A DNA stretch of 64,000 bases. Source: Anisodus tanguticus (lineage: Eukaryota > Streptophyta > Magnoliopsida > Solanales > Solanaceae). Position 1 is the stretch's first letter; every line of letters begins with the position of its first letter. Shown piece after piece: positions 34,419 through 45,689 of this stretch. Under the pieces are notes generated by a model. It searched no databases. It was not told where the DNA came from and was given only the letters and a program-made list of their open reading frames with translations. The stretch is taken from assembly GCA_034509755.1 (NCBI GenBank), contig CM067557.1, positions 14,864,001 to 14,928,000 on the forward strand, given 5' to 3'. Both the position numbers and the translations under genes were made by a program.

Positions 34419-37400
34419 ATGGAGTCTCGCGTGTTGACTGGTGGCGCCACCGCCATTCGCGGCCTCCCACTTCTCCGGAAGCCGGCGGCAGTGATGAAGT
34501 TCAACACCGCCACCGGTAACAGCTTCCCTGCTACTACTACAGCAAAACCAGTCGGACCTCTTATTTCTGGCGCCGGCGCCGGCTCCAACTTGATTTGGGG
34601 AAGGCAATTATGTCCAGCTATCTTTCTCGAAGCTTCTCCCAAGAGAGAATCTATCAAGCCGTGCTTCTCGGCCGCTTCTTCGCCGGCTGAAAGCAGCGAT
34701 TCCGCCGGGTAAGGTCCACTCAATTTGTTTGGCCAAGTTACATATTTGACCAGTTGGTAAAAATAATTAGCAAGTAAAATGACATTATTAAATAATTATG
34801 TGTAATTATATATAGGATTAATAGTATTTTTGGTCTCTTAATTATTATATTCTCCGGGTCAAAAAAGTTTCATTTAATCTTTATTTTTTGATTAAAAGAT
34901 AAATTAAAAAAAGAATTAATCTTACGTTTTGATATTTGTTTTCATTAAATGTTAGGTGACCAAAATCTCAATATTTATTTAATTAGGAGCAGTTTAATCA
35001 AATTATCTATTTTTACATAAGAATTAGTATTTTATTAAGGATGTGCAAATAAATGTCTAAGTGAACACTCTTTTTTATTCGGAGAGAGGGCTAGCAAATT
35101 CTAGTTTTGATCCTTGTGATATATGATTAATCACATTTAGTTTTCAATTAATTAAATACTTTCTCCATTTCAAATTATTTGTCGTGATTATTAAAAATAG
35201 TTGTCTCAAATTATTTATCATTTTAAAAGTTTAATGCATAATTAATTATTATTTTTTCATTATCCTTTGTTATTAATGAAGATGATACATAAATAATATA
35301 TATATTTAATGGAGAGAGATTATACCTTAAATTTAAATAGGGGTAAAATATGTCAAATACCCCTCATAATTAATATTTCTTAAGGGACATGTAAATAAAA
35401 AAAAATGACAAATAATTTGAAACGAGGAGGGAGTATGTACTTGTATTCCATTTGCTTGTTAATATTCACAAATTTACTATAATTATTAATCATTCTACCA
35501 TTTAATTATACGTGAGTTATGTTAAACTTGTACTGTTATTTTATATTTGACGGTAATATAATTTTAAAAGTAGTTCAAATATGATATACACATAAAAGAT
35601 TAAAAATATATATTTTAATTAATCGAAGGTTAAATGTGTTTCATGGTTAGCATATATCTATAATTTAGGAATATTAGCGAATATTCACAGTATATTTTGT
35701 AATTATGATAGATGTATATTTAAGGTAACTTAGGATTCTTATTGTATTAGGAATCAACCATTTAAGGTAAGTTAGGATTCGTAGTGTATTATGAATCAAC
35801 CTCTGTACAGCTATATATATTGTGAATAATGAAAGGAATCCCCAAGGAAAATTATTCTGTTTTACATGGTATCAAGAGCCTAAACCCTACTCTCTTCTCT
35901 CTCAAAACCAGCCACCGACACCCCCCCTCTCTCTCGATTTTTCCCTTCGGTCGACGGCAACCCGGCAGCCACCATATCTTCCCCCACAAATTCTGGTTCC
36001 TCCACTGGCACTTTTGACAACCCCTCTCAACGATCATCATCTTCTTTTCACCCGGCTTTCGCCGTTACCAACATCAAGAATTCTATCCTAATAATTTTTG
36101 ATCAAGAAGACTGTCAATATTTCATGTGGACAGAACTGTTTTATATTCATGCATGTGCGTACAACGTGCTCGACCATATTGATGACTATGTTCCTCGTCC
36201 CACCGACATTACCGAATCGACATGGCGTCGCCTTGACGCCATCGTCAAACAGTGGATATACGGCACCATCTCAAAAGACTTGTTGTGTAACATCATGAAA
36301 ACAGGTGCTACGACACATGACCTTTGGGTGCGGTTGGAAGAAATCTTTCAGGACAATAAAAATACTCATGCCGTGTATTTGGAGGAGCAATTCAACAATA
36401 CGCGTCTCGAGAATTTTAACATGTCCGAATATTGCAAACAACTGAAACTCATAGCCGACTAACTATCCAACGTCGGGAATTATGTTTCTAAAACCAAGAT
36501 GGTACTTCAATTGGTTGCTGGTTTACCGAAAGGTGAATACGATACACTTGCAACGATGATTTAACAGGCCGACCTACTACCAAGTTTCACCAAGGCACGG
36601 TCACAACTATTGTTGGAAGAAACCCGACGTGCTAAACAAGAGGAACATAATCAAAATGCGTTAGCCGTTGACGGGATGGCACCACCGGCGGCCAACACCA
36701 CCCCGCCACCACCGCAAGACCACCACCACCAGCAGTCTTGCGGCGGAGGGCGTGGCGGCAGAGGCCGCGACAATAATAACAAAGGCAAGGGCCGCGGAAA
36801 GGGCCACCGAAACCAACAGTCAGGCCCAAACCCTGCACCTTACTTCCAGTGGGCTGGACAACGGTAAGTCTGGCCCAACCAGCAGAACTGGGCCTTGCCT
36901 GCATGCCCATACCCGACTGCAGGGCCCCAGTTCCAGCAGCCTGCATGGTCGATTGGCCTATTGGGTCCTGCTCCAACCACCAGGCAGATCTACTAGCAGC
37001 AGCAGCAGGCCCACATGGTCTCGGTCCAGCAGCACCCGCAACCCAGCAGCCTGGCTCCCACCGACTTGGGTCAGGCCTTCAGCACCGTGAACCTTAAACA
37101 GCCCGACGAAAATTAGTACTTGGACACCGGAGCCACATCTCACCTCACCCAATCGTCAAGTAACTTATCTCAACTACTTCGGCTAAAGTGTCCTTAATTT
37201 ATTACTGTCGGCAATGGTCATCGCATTCCAATTGAAGGTTACGGTAACACACATACCAAACATCCCCACCCGTCTTTCTCCCTAAATCACGTCTTTTACA
37301 CCCTTAACATCATTAAAAACTAAATCTCTGTTAGAAAATTCACTCACAATAATTCTGTGTCTGTCGAATTTGACCCTTTTGGTTTTTCTGTGAAGGATCT

Positions 37401-40400
37401 CAATACGGGGAAAATTATTACGTGCTGCAATAGTGTGGGAGACCTCTACCTCTTCACTCAGTCTTCCGCTGTCAGAACGCAGTCACCTGTCTCCCTAGCT
37501 GCTATCTCTTTGTCAACTTGGCACAACCGACTCGGACACCCAGGAGACCCTGTTTTTAATATTCTTAGGACTAATAAGCGTATTCAATGTAATAATGGGA
37601 AAATTGTCCACCACTGTTTTTCTTGCCCACTTGGCAAACATACTCGTATTCCATTTATGTCATCAAACAGTGTTATTTTTTCTTCATTTGATATTGTTCA
37701 TGCTGATTTTTGGACATCTCCGGTTTTCGGTTCTTTGGGTCACAAATTCTATCTAGTATTATTAAATGATTTTTCACACTTTGTATGGATCTACCCACTA
37801 AAGTTCAAATCTGAAGTGTTTGCCAAGTTCCTTGAATTTCAAAAATTCATCAAAATACAAGTTTGAAAAATCTATAAAATCTTTTCAATGTGATAATGGA
37901 CGTGAATTTAATAATTCGGCATTTCACAATTTTTACTCTAAACAAGGCATGGTTTTCCATTTTTCCTGTCCCTACACTTCCTCCTAAAACGGCAAAGCTG
38001 AAAGAATCATCCGTACCATCAATAACATGGTGCGTACCCTTCTCTTTCATGCCAGTCTTCCACCGTCATTCTGGGTCTACGCTGTCAAAATGGTAGAATA
38101 CCTCCTTAACATTTTACCAACCAGCACTCTCCAAAATAAGACCCCAACTGAAATCTCATACCGTAGGTTCCCCTCTTATGTCCAAATACGTATCTTCGGT
38201 TGCCTGTGCTACCCCAACCTGGCCTCCACTGCATCTCATAAACTAGCCCCACACACTACACCATGTGTATTCGTCGGTTTCTCACCTAATCATTGGGGAT
38301 ACTTGTGCTATGACATAACCACTCATAAGATCATCATCTCACGTCACGTCACATTCGACGAGGCGAACTATCCATTTTCGAACCTTCGAAAATTCCAAAC
38401 CACGGGTTACACATTTCTCGATGAGTCTCCTATGTCTCCTCTACTCTAGTCGATGTGTCTCCGGCAAATTCCGGTATCGATACAGCCTGTTTCGACAGTA
38501 CACACTGCCCCATCCCCACCACTGTTGCCTTCAGCTAACTGCTCTCTGTCGAAAACACCACTGTTGCCTTCAGCCGTGTCTCCCCGCCCCCAACAAAGCA
38601 ATGCGCGCCCCCATCCAAAGACCGTAAGTCGGCGGACTCGGTCCGGCGGCAATGCGCCTTACGATCCCGAAACCGAAACTGACTGCAGGCCTACCGGTCC
38701 CCGACCTCCCACTGCAGCCTACCCATCGCATGGAGACTCGTGCACAACACGGAATCTTCAAACCCAAGGTTCACTTCAACCTCTCCGCACAAATCTTATC
38801 ACCTATTCCAAAAATCCAAAACTAGCAAAACTGGACCCAAATTGAAATGCGGCCATGTGCGAGGAGTTTAACGCTTTAACCAAGCAGAACACTTGGGATT
38901 TGGTACCTAGACCAGACGGTGTGAATGTTATCCAGTGTATGTGGCTATTTCGTCACAAGTTCAGAGATAGTGGTGACCTGGAACGGTATAAGGCAAGACT
39001 GGTTGTCAATGACACTACTCAGCAGGAGGGTATTGAATGTGGTGAGACATTCAGTTCAGTTGTTAAATCGGCTACCATTCAGACTGTTCTCAGTATTGCT
39101 ATGGGCATGCATTGGCCGATTCATCAGCTTGATGTCAAGAATGCTTTTCTTCATGGGGATTTGAAATAAACTGTGTACATGCATCAGCCCCCCGGCTTTG
39201 TTCATCCGACAGTCCCGCAGTTTGTATGTCGTCTCAAGAACTCATTGTATGGCTTGAAACAGATACCCCACGCTTGATATGATCGTTTTGTCATGTATCT
39301 TATGCAGATCGGTTTTATATGTATCAGGTGTAATAACTCCCTCTTCACTGAATGAAATCATTGCTCTGCTCAAAACAGAATTTGCTATTACCGACTTGGG
39401 CAAGCTCAGTTATTTCTTGGGTATATCAGTGACCAGATCTGCTGCTACTATGTTCTTGTGTCAGCGTAAGTATGCAAAAGAGATAGTGTACAGGGCTATG
39501 ATGACAAATTGTAAAGATATGCCAACCCCGGTTGACTCGAAATCCAAGCTCAGTTTCAATGACGGTGAGCTAGTTTCTGATCCCACTCTATATCGGAGTC
39601 TTGCAGGTGCCCTTCGGTATCTTACCTTCACTAGGCCTGATATTGCATATGCCGTTCAGCAGGTGTGTCTATTCATGCACGACCCTCGAGAGTCTCATTT
39701 TGCCGCCCTCAAACGTATTATCAGATACGTTAAGGGCACATTGGATTTTGGACTACATCTCTACCCCTCTGCCCCAAATAAGTTACTCTCCTACACGGAT
39801 GCAGATTGGGCAGGTTGCCCCGATACACGTCGCTCCATCTCAGGCTACTTTGTATTTCTCAGGGATAATCTTATTTCATGGTCCGCCAAGCGGCAGGCCA
39901 CGCTATCCCGTTCGAGTGCTGAAGCAGAGTATCGCGGAGTTGCTAATGTTGTTGCTGAGATCTGTTGGCTCCGAAATCTTCTTTTGGAGCTCCAATGTCC
40001 ACTGCGAAAGGCGTCTATAGTCTATTGTGACAACATCTCTGTCATCTATATGTCTCACAATCCGGTCCAACATCAGCGGACTAAGCATATCGAGATGGAT
40101 ATCCACTTTGTACGAGAGAAGGTCGCCCTTGGTCAGGTCAAAATATTACATGTGCCTTCCTCATATCAGTATGCAGATATTTTCACAAAGGGACTACCGA
40201 GACAACTCTTCACCGACTTCCGATCCAGCCTTAGCGTTCGGCCTCCTCCCGCTCCGTCTGAGGGGGAGTATTAGCGAATATTCTCTGAATATTCACAGTA
40301 TATTTTGTAATTTCGATAGATGTATATTTAAAGTAACTTAGGATTCTTATTGTATTAGGAATCAACCATTTAAGTTAAGTTAGAATTCGTAGTGTATTAT

Positions 40401-43400
40401 GAATCAACCTCTGTACAACTATATATATTGTGAATAATGAAAGGAATCCAAGGGAAATTATTAGAACACCAAAATATTATTATCCCTTATGAATATTATA
40501 TACATCTGCGGGCTATACAATATAAAATTTCTTTTTTTTGACACGACCCGATTGACGTAAAATTTGAGCCGCTTGGTCTTCGCAGGGATGCTAAAGTCGG
40601 GTTCTTCAACAAAGCGACCTTAACTACCGGGTTTTTGTTCTTCATGTGGTATGTCACGTGAACCTCCATGGATTATTTACTTAGTAGTTAGTAGTAGTAA
40701 TTTTAATTTCTTATCAACTGTCAGCGGTTTCGATGTATGAAATGACTATTTTGACCTTGATTGGTGTAGGTATTTTCTGAATGTGATATTCAACATCCTC
40801 AACAAGAAGATCTACAATTACTTCCCTTATCCTTAGTACGTATTCCAATGTGATTTCTTTTTTGTTGTTTTCTGTGGCGTAATCAATTTTTGATTGTAAT
40901 ATAAGAAACCTTTTATTATTTTATCCATTTGGTTTTAATAATATATTTGATAATTTTTTTATTATATATGCAGTTTTGTTTCTGTTATACATTTGGCTGT
41001 TGGAGTGGTATATTGCTTGCTGAGCTGGGCTGTAGGCCTCCCAAAAAGAGCTGTAAGTGTTTTTTTTTCTGCTAATATGCTATTTTATTGAAATCTCTTA
41101 TCTTATGTAAATAAAGACTAATTATCACTCAATCGAATATCTTCAGAGTTATTGTGATTGAGTTTAAGTTATATACATTGAAAGTGTAAAATAATTTAAT
41201 ATGGTTAAAGGTTCAAACAAAATGGGATAAGTAACTTGAAAATTAAGACAAATTACTTGCTAAAATACGTTGATAGTGTAAAAATGTAACCGGAGTAAAG
41301 TTGCTGATAAAGTTGTTGCCACAACCAGGAGGTCACGGGTTCAAGTCATGGAAATAGTTGAAATGTAAGGTAAGACTGCGTATAATAGACCCTTGTGGTC
41401 CGACCCTTTTTCGGATCCCGCGTATAGCGGGAGCTTAGTGCACCGGGCTGCCCTTTTAGTGTAAAAATCCTTACACTCGCATTATAATAGGTTATATCCT
41501 TTGAGATATAGTCATTGTTAATGGATTTTGTTTCATATGGTACAAAACAAGTTTCAATATGCCCGTCCTTTTGGGAATAATGGAGATCTCCAATTTGTTT
41601 TGAGCTTGGTTGTGAAAGAGATATTCGCTGGCCATAAGGAGAAAAATTCTAAGGTGGAACACACATTTTGATTCTTGGTTCATGATCATCTATAAATCAC
41701 CACATTAATAAAACTACGGGATAAGGCTAAGGTATCGATTGGCAACATTGTTTTAGCTTTAAGAATTTTCATTTTCCTCGACTAATTCATTTTAGAATTT
41801 TCACAAGACTGCAACTTTCTGATTTGCTGTGAGTTTTGGACTTCTCTTTGTAGCCTATTGATTCAACACAACTGAAGCTGCTCACCCCGGTCGCCTTCTG
41901 TCATGCACTTGGCCATGTTACCAGCAATGTCTCATTTGCTGCAGTTGCAGTCTCATTCACCCACACAATCAAAGGTCGCATTCCACCTATAACTGCAAAA
42001 GTGTTTTGCATTATACAATCCGTTTTCTAGTCTAAGTCTGTTTCTTTTTTTTGTTTATTTTTTGGTTACAGCTCTTGAGCCTTTCTTCAATGCTGCTGCG
42101 TCTCAGTTCATTCTTGGGCAACAGATACCTTTAGCACTATGGCTGTCACTGGCTCCAGTTGTTCTTGGTTAGCTCTCTTCTTCTCTGCTCGGGTTGCAGC
42201 GATAAAGACATCCTAATTATTTTGAATTTGAGGAAATTGCCAGAAAACATATCAGTTTCAGGCTGATCAATAAAAGCCGTAGATTCAAACCTTTTTTCCT
42301 CTTTTATTTAGTTTTCTGTGCAAGAGGTAATTACCATGTTGTGATTTATCTTTTATGTAGGTGTGTCGATGGCTTCATTGACTGAGCTATCTTTCAATTG
42401 GTTGGGATTCACCAGTGCTATGATTTCTAACATCTCCTTCACATACAGGAGTATATACTCGAAGAAAGCTATGGTATACTTTATGTCAAACTAATCCGAG
42501 TATTAAACTGTTCAATCTATCTAAGACGATTTCACTGATGAATGCTTCTTTTGCAGACTGATATGGATAGTACTAATGTGTATGCCTACATATCCATCAT
42601 TGCCCTTATTGTGTGTATCCCGCCTGCAGTTATTGTGAGTCTAATAACATCAGGATAGCCACTTTATTTCTTTCCCCCTTTCCCGTAAATCCACTTCTTC
42701 TTCATCTTATACTTTTCTTTCTGACCATGTCACAGATTGAGGGGCCTAAATTGCTCCAGTATGGGTTTAATGATGCCATTGCTAAGGTTGGTCTAACAAA
42801 ATTCGTAACAGATCTCTTCTGGGTGGGAATGTTTTATCACCTCTACAATCAGGTATTCCTAGTTAGACTAGATTAATATGTGACGTGTATGCATAATGGC
42901 CTATTTACAAGATTTCTCGCTTTGCTAATCTTCCCATTTATGTTTTCTTTTACACTTTCAGGTAGCCACAAACACCCTTGAGAGGGTGGCACCTCTAACA
43001 CACGCAGTTGGAAATGTGTTGAAACGTGTGTTTGTGATTGGATTCTCAATCATTGTCTTCGGTAATATACATCTTTGCTAAGTTAAATCAGCAGAATGAA
43101 ATGTTACTGGTATTGTGACGAGGAAACTTAAACAATACGTATCGTGCAGGTAACAGAATTTCAACACAGACCGGTATTGGAACCTGCATTGCAATTGCTG
43201 GAGTTGCAATCTACTCCTTCATTAAGGCCAAGATGGAGGAAGAGAAAAGGGTGAGTCCAAGTGTATAAACATGAAATTTTGATTCCTTAAAAAGGGAATG
43301 ATCGTTCCAAATTTATCAAAAAGAATATACCTTAAAGGAAAGCATGTACTGTTGGTTAACACTTATGATTAGTTTGTTGCTCAGTTGCATGAACCTGGAA

Positions 43401-44199
43401 CCTGGTGTATAACTTTGCTAATAAGATGGTTAGGTAGAACGGGAGTATTCTGGTAGATGGTTAATAGGTTTGTATCAAGTAAATGAGGTTGTCGAATTTG
43501 CATAAGTTGCCTATATCTTTATTTGGAAATAATTATTGCACTCAATTACAGCCTCTCTACCTGGGAGGTAGAGGTAAGGTTTGCGTACACCCCACCCTCC
43601 CCAGACCCCACTTGTGGGATTACACTCGGTATGTTGTTAATTATTGCACTTGATTTAGTGGTGTACAAACATTGAGGAAAACAAGGGTAGAGAAAATAGC
43701 AACATGAAAAAGCTCATTATTCGGTATGCTTTTGACCATATAGAGATTTCATTTCATATGTTTTGCAATATTTGTGAGAAGTTGCCCAGAAAAAGAAATG
43801 AAAAAAAGTGTTGCAGCTTGTGAGAAAGATGGTTTCCTCACTTTGATACCCATGCTTATGGACCTATTCATGAATAGCAGCGAAATGATTTTACTTATAT
43901 TTTGCAGCATTAGAATTTCCTTTTTAAGGTCGGCCTGTCAAATATTAACTTTGATTATGGGCATTGATTTGGCTTATGTGATAGTCCTCGGGCATGTTCC
44001 CATCTCATGTATCTTTAGCGCTCTTTTGATAACCTATTTAGAACTGTGGACACTCGTCCACTACCCGACCTTTGCCTCAAAGACGTGCATTGATTTAACT
44101 ATATCGAGTTACTATCAGCAATTGAAACTGAATTCATCTACTTTACATTTCTGTTCATCTTATAATCTTGGTCTTTTGCAGCAAAAGAAAGCCCCTTGA
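34419..44199 (+). CDS. TPT: Chloroplast triose-phosphate/phosphate translocator, 12 exons
   Basis: Exports triose phosphate from the chloroplast in exchange for phosphate, across the inner envelope. Exons: 34419-34708, 40586-40648, 40770-40835, 40974-41052, 41854-41974, 42072-42167, 42361-42473, 42557-42634, 42736-42852, 42962-43061, 43150-43250, 44182-44199. All introns are GT-AG and phases fit, giving 413 residues, the usual length. Exon 1 is the transit peptide (starts MESRVLTGG, rich in Ser, Ala and Thr; contains LIWGRQL). The mature part shows [50 protein letters not shown] and [10 protein letters not shown]; the Lys, Tyr and Lys-Arg in the last three correspond to phosphate-binding residues of the family. 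No coding damage is visible. Intron 1 (5877 bp) holds Ty1-copia E5 and a Stowaway MITE; two other introns hold SINEs. Confidence 0.96.
35159..35433. mobile_element. Stowaway-like MITE in TPT intron 1
   Basis: The ends 'ctttctccatttcaaatta' and 'taatttgaaacgaggaggg' are inverted partners, flanked by TA at 35157-35158 and 35434-35435. It is 275 bp with no coding capacity. Confidence 0.78.
35672..35856 (+). repeat. E5 5' LTR
   Basis: Starts 'tattagcgaatattcac' and ends near 'aaaattatt'. It lacks an 11-bp piece ('tctctgaatat' region) that is present in the 3' LTR. Confidence 0.82.
36124..37110 (+). pseudogene. E5 gag
   Basis: One reading frame with in-frame stops. It contains [21 protein letters not shown] and [21 protein letters not shown], then [19 protein letters not shown] and [19 protein letters not shown], followed by a Gly-Arg-Lys-rich stretch ([19 protein letters not shown]) and a Gln/Pro-rich tail. 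No CCHC knuckle is visible. The stops at 36460-36462 and 36562-36564 both fit CAA to TAA changes. The frame continues directly into the protease, so gag and pol were one reading frame. Confidence 0.85.
37111..38449 (+). pseudogene. E5 protease and integrase
   Basis: The protease site [10 protein letters not shown] (about 37117-37146) has the intact DTGA triplet, just after a stop that fits a Trp codon. Integrase follows: [11 protein letters not shown] and [14 protein letters not shown] (zinc-binding part), [11 protein letters not shown] (first Asp), a frameshift near 37860, [10 protein letters not shown] (second Asp), a stop where Gln is expected, then [13 protein letters not shown] (the acidic Glu). 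The C-terminal section [21 protein letters not shown] runs on to a stop at 38447-38449. All catalytic residues survive, but the frame is broken at least twice. Confidence 0.87.
38453..39169 (+). pseudogene. E5 linker and N-terminal half of reverse transcriptase
   Basis: A Ser/Pro-rich linker reads up to DPN at 38845, then a TGA where Trp is expected. The entry motif [21 protein letters not shown] follows, then YKARLVV and [16 protein letters not shown] with the first catalytic Asp. The stop at 39167-39169 replaces an expected Glu. Confidence 0.85.
39279..40274 (+). pseudogene. E5 reverse transcriptase tail and intact RNase H
   Basis: A 331-codon frame. Its first residues are read-through of a shifted sequence. 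From about 39340 the sequence is copia: [20 protein letters not shown], then [20 protein letters not shown], then RNase H with [58 protein letters not shown] and [14 protein letters not shown]. All four RNase H acidic positions are present. The active-site YVDD block that should lie just before position 39340 is missing, replaced by a direct jump from NNSLF sequence to the LNEIIALL helix. The enzyme could not polymerise. Confidence 0.9.
40269..40462 (+). repeat. E5 3' LTR
   Basis: Directly follows the purine tract. It matches the 5' LTR with few changes plus the extra 'tctctgaatat' segment. The right end is set at 'aaattatt', after which TPT intron sequence resumes. Confidence 0.82.
41286..41456 (+). 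mobile_element. TS-type SINE in TPT intron 4
   Basis: A tRNA-derived SINE with 'ggaggtcacgggttcaagtc' (B box), 'gactgcgtataatagaccc', 'ttgtggtccgacc' and 'cgggagcttagtgcaccggg', matching the tobacco TS family as I know it. The perfect duplication TAGTGTAAAAAT at 41274-41285 and 41457-41468 marks the ends. Sense orientation relative to TPT. Confidence 0.9.
43548..43638 (+). mobile_element. 5'-truncated Au-type SINE in TPT intron 11
   Basis: It contains 'gaggtaaggtttgcgtacac', 'ccctccccagaccccac' and 'gggattacactcggtatgtt', the known 3' part of the Au SINE. The flanks AATTATTGCACTCAATT (43531-43547) and AATTATTGCACTTGATT (43639-43655) form a duplication with two differences. Confidence 0.85.
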
Positions 44200-44267
44200 A
44201 AATGAAGGACCGCGTATGTGGAAGAAGGTTGTCATGGACTCTGTTGATTTCACTATTTTCCTGTCCA

Positions 44268-44273
44268 AATAAA
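44268..44273 (+). terminator. Probable TPT polyadenylation signal
   Basis: AATAAA lies 69 bases after the TPT stop codon. No closer match to the consensus is seen. Confidence 0.5.
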
Positions 44274-45689
44274 AATGAAAAAGGAAACCTCTGCTTTTCT
44301 TGGAGTTCTGTAGTTAGTTTGGAGTCAATTATTTTGATTCAAAGGTCAATTCCGGCTAATTCTGTATATCTGTGATTACTGTAATAATAATGTACCACTT
44401 CTATTTTTCACTACCAGACATCATGAACTCATTAGAGACTTGAAGGGACTGAAGATTTCATATATATGTTAATACACCATTTTCTCTGGAACAGCCTGCC
44501 CAAATTCACGGGTGATAGCTGCCTCCGCGCCTCCTCCCTGCTCCTAAACCCCTATGCAGTCGGAAAAACTTGTCTACACCCAATGTTTACACTAAACGAA
44601 TACGTACATTATGTGTCTTTACATAAATTGTTAATAACATAATCATAGTTAAATTAGCGCAAAATCTCGTCTCAAACTTATCAACTATGGCAACATAATA
44701 TATTTTGGTGTAAACATCAGGTATGTTGGGTTTTGTTTTGTTATAGGAGTTACTCCAATAACCAAACCACTAGTCATGTTTTTTTCTTGGTTTGACTCAG
44801 ATTATCGGCTTGTTGCGGTTTGTCGGTTTTCCTGCGCTCCTTTGAATCTTTCTTACTCCGGCTACAGAGCGTGCCACTATGCCTAAGACATACAAATGTA
44901 TAGCAGAACACTAAAGCTGGAAAGGAGGAAAGCAATGTACACTAACCTTGTAAATTTATAGCATGAAGCTGGAGTAAAATAAAAAGACAGCTTCTGGAAA
45001 CCAGTACACAAACCTAACTGAATTCATACTAATTACATATAAACAGATGAATCTGCGATACATAACTTGGGTCAAGGGTGAGTACTAGTACACTACTAAG
45101 TTAACAAGAAAAAGAACAAAGCATAAAATTACCCGTAAGGCAAACTCTTAAACTTACGTAGAAATTTCACGGGCAGCTTGTTTTGACATCGTCATCTAAT
45201 TTGTAAAACAACAACAACATATTCAGTGTAATTCTACAAATAATTTAATTTGTACCCATTTTTTAATATATATCCATTTTGGATATGCAGTGTCAGAAGT
45301 TAGGTTTAACGAAACCAAACTTGAGATAAGATGTCTGACATTACATATGAGTGAAGTTCATGCATTTCTACCTGAAGTTCAGATAAAAATGATTGGACTT
45401 GAGTCGTTTTGCTTGAATTTCAACCATGACTAAAGTTAAGTCATTTTTGCCTGACTTAAGCAATTTTTGCAAACAAATATAACTGAAGTCGGGCAAAAAT
45501 GAACAATGACTAAACTTCATCCATGTGTGCCTGAAATAAGACAAAAATGGCTAAAGTGAGGCAAAAACGACTTGAGTTTTAAAAAGCGGATACAAATTAA
45601 ATGTTGGCGTCAAAATCGGTATCCATGTACTTCGCCCCTAAACTTACCTATAAACAAACTTTCCTAGTAAAATCCATGTTTCTCTTTTC
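44274..45689. other. Intergenic DNA between convergent TPT and Dof genes
   Basis: No gene is seen. About 45290-45590 is a degenerate repeat of units such as 'ctgaagtcgggcaaaaatg', 'ctgacttaagcaatttttg' and 'gtgaggcaaaaacgactt' in varying order. The remainder is unstructured. Confidence 0.5.

Larger units (their letters stand above)
35672..40462 (+). mobile_element. Ty1-copia element E5 in TPT intron 1, sense orientation
   Basis: A 4.8-kb copia element, related to E3 by its coding sequence. It has LTRs of about 185 and 194 bp, primer site TGGTATCAAGAGCC at 35867-35880, gag, protease, integrase, reverse transcriptase, RNase H and purine tract 'gagggggag' (40260-40268). The flanks give only an imperfect target duplication (tagga/tagaa). 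Coding is interrupted by many stops, most of them at former Gln or Trp codons. The reverse transcriptase lacks its YVDD section. It must be removed with the intron for TPT to be made. Confidence 0.9.

Noticed and set aside
34385..34723. A 112-codon minus-strand frame opposite TPT exon 1
   Set aside because: It is an antisense shadow of the GC-rich transit-peptide exon.
36668..37097. Alternative frames of 82-140 codons over E5 gag
   Set aside because: They are shadows of the gag frame caused by GC-rich Pro/Gln codons.
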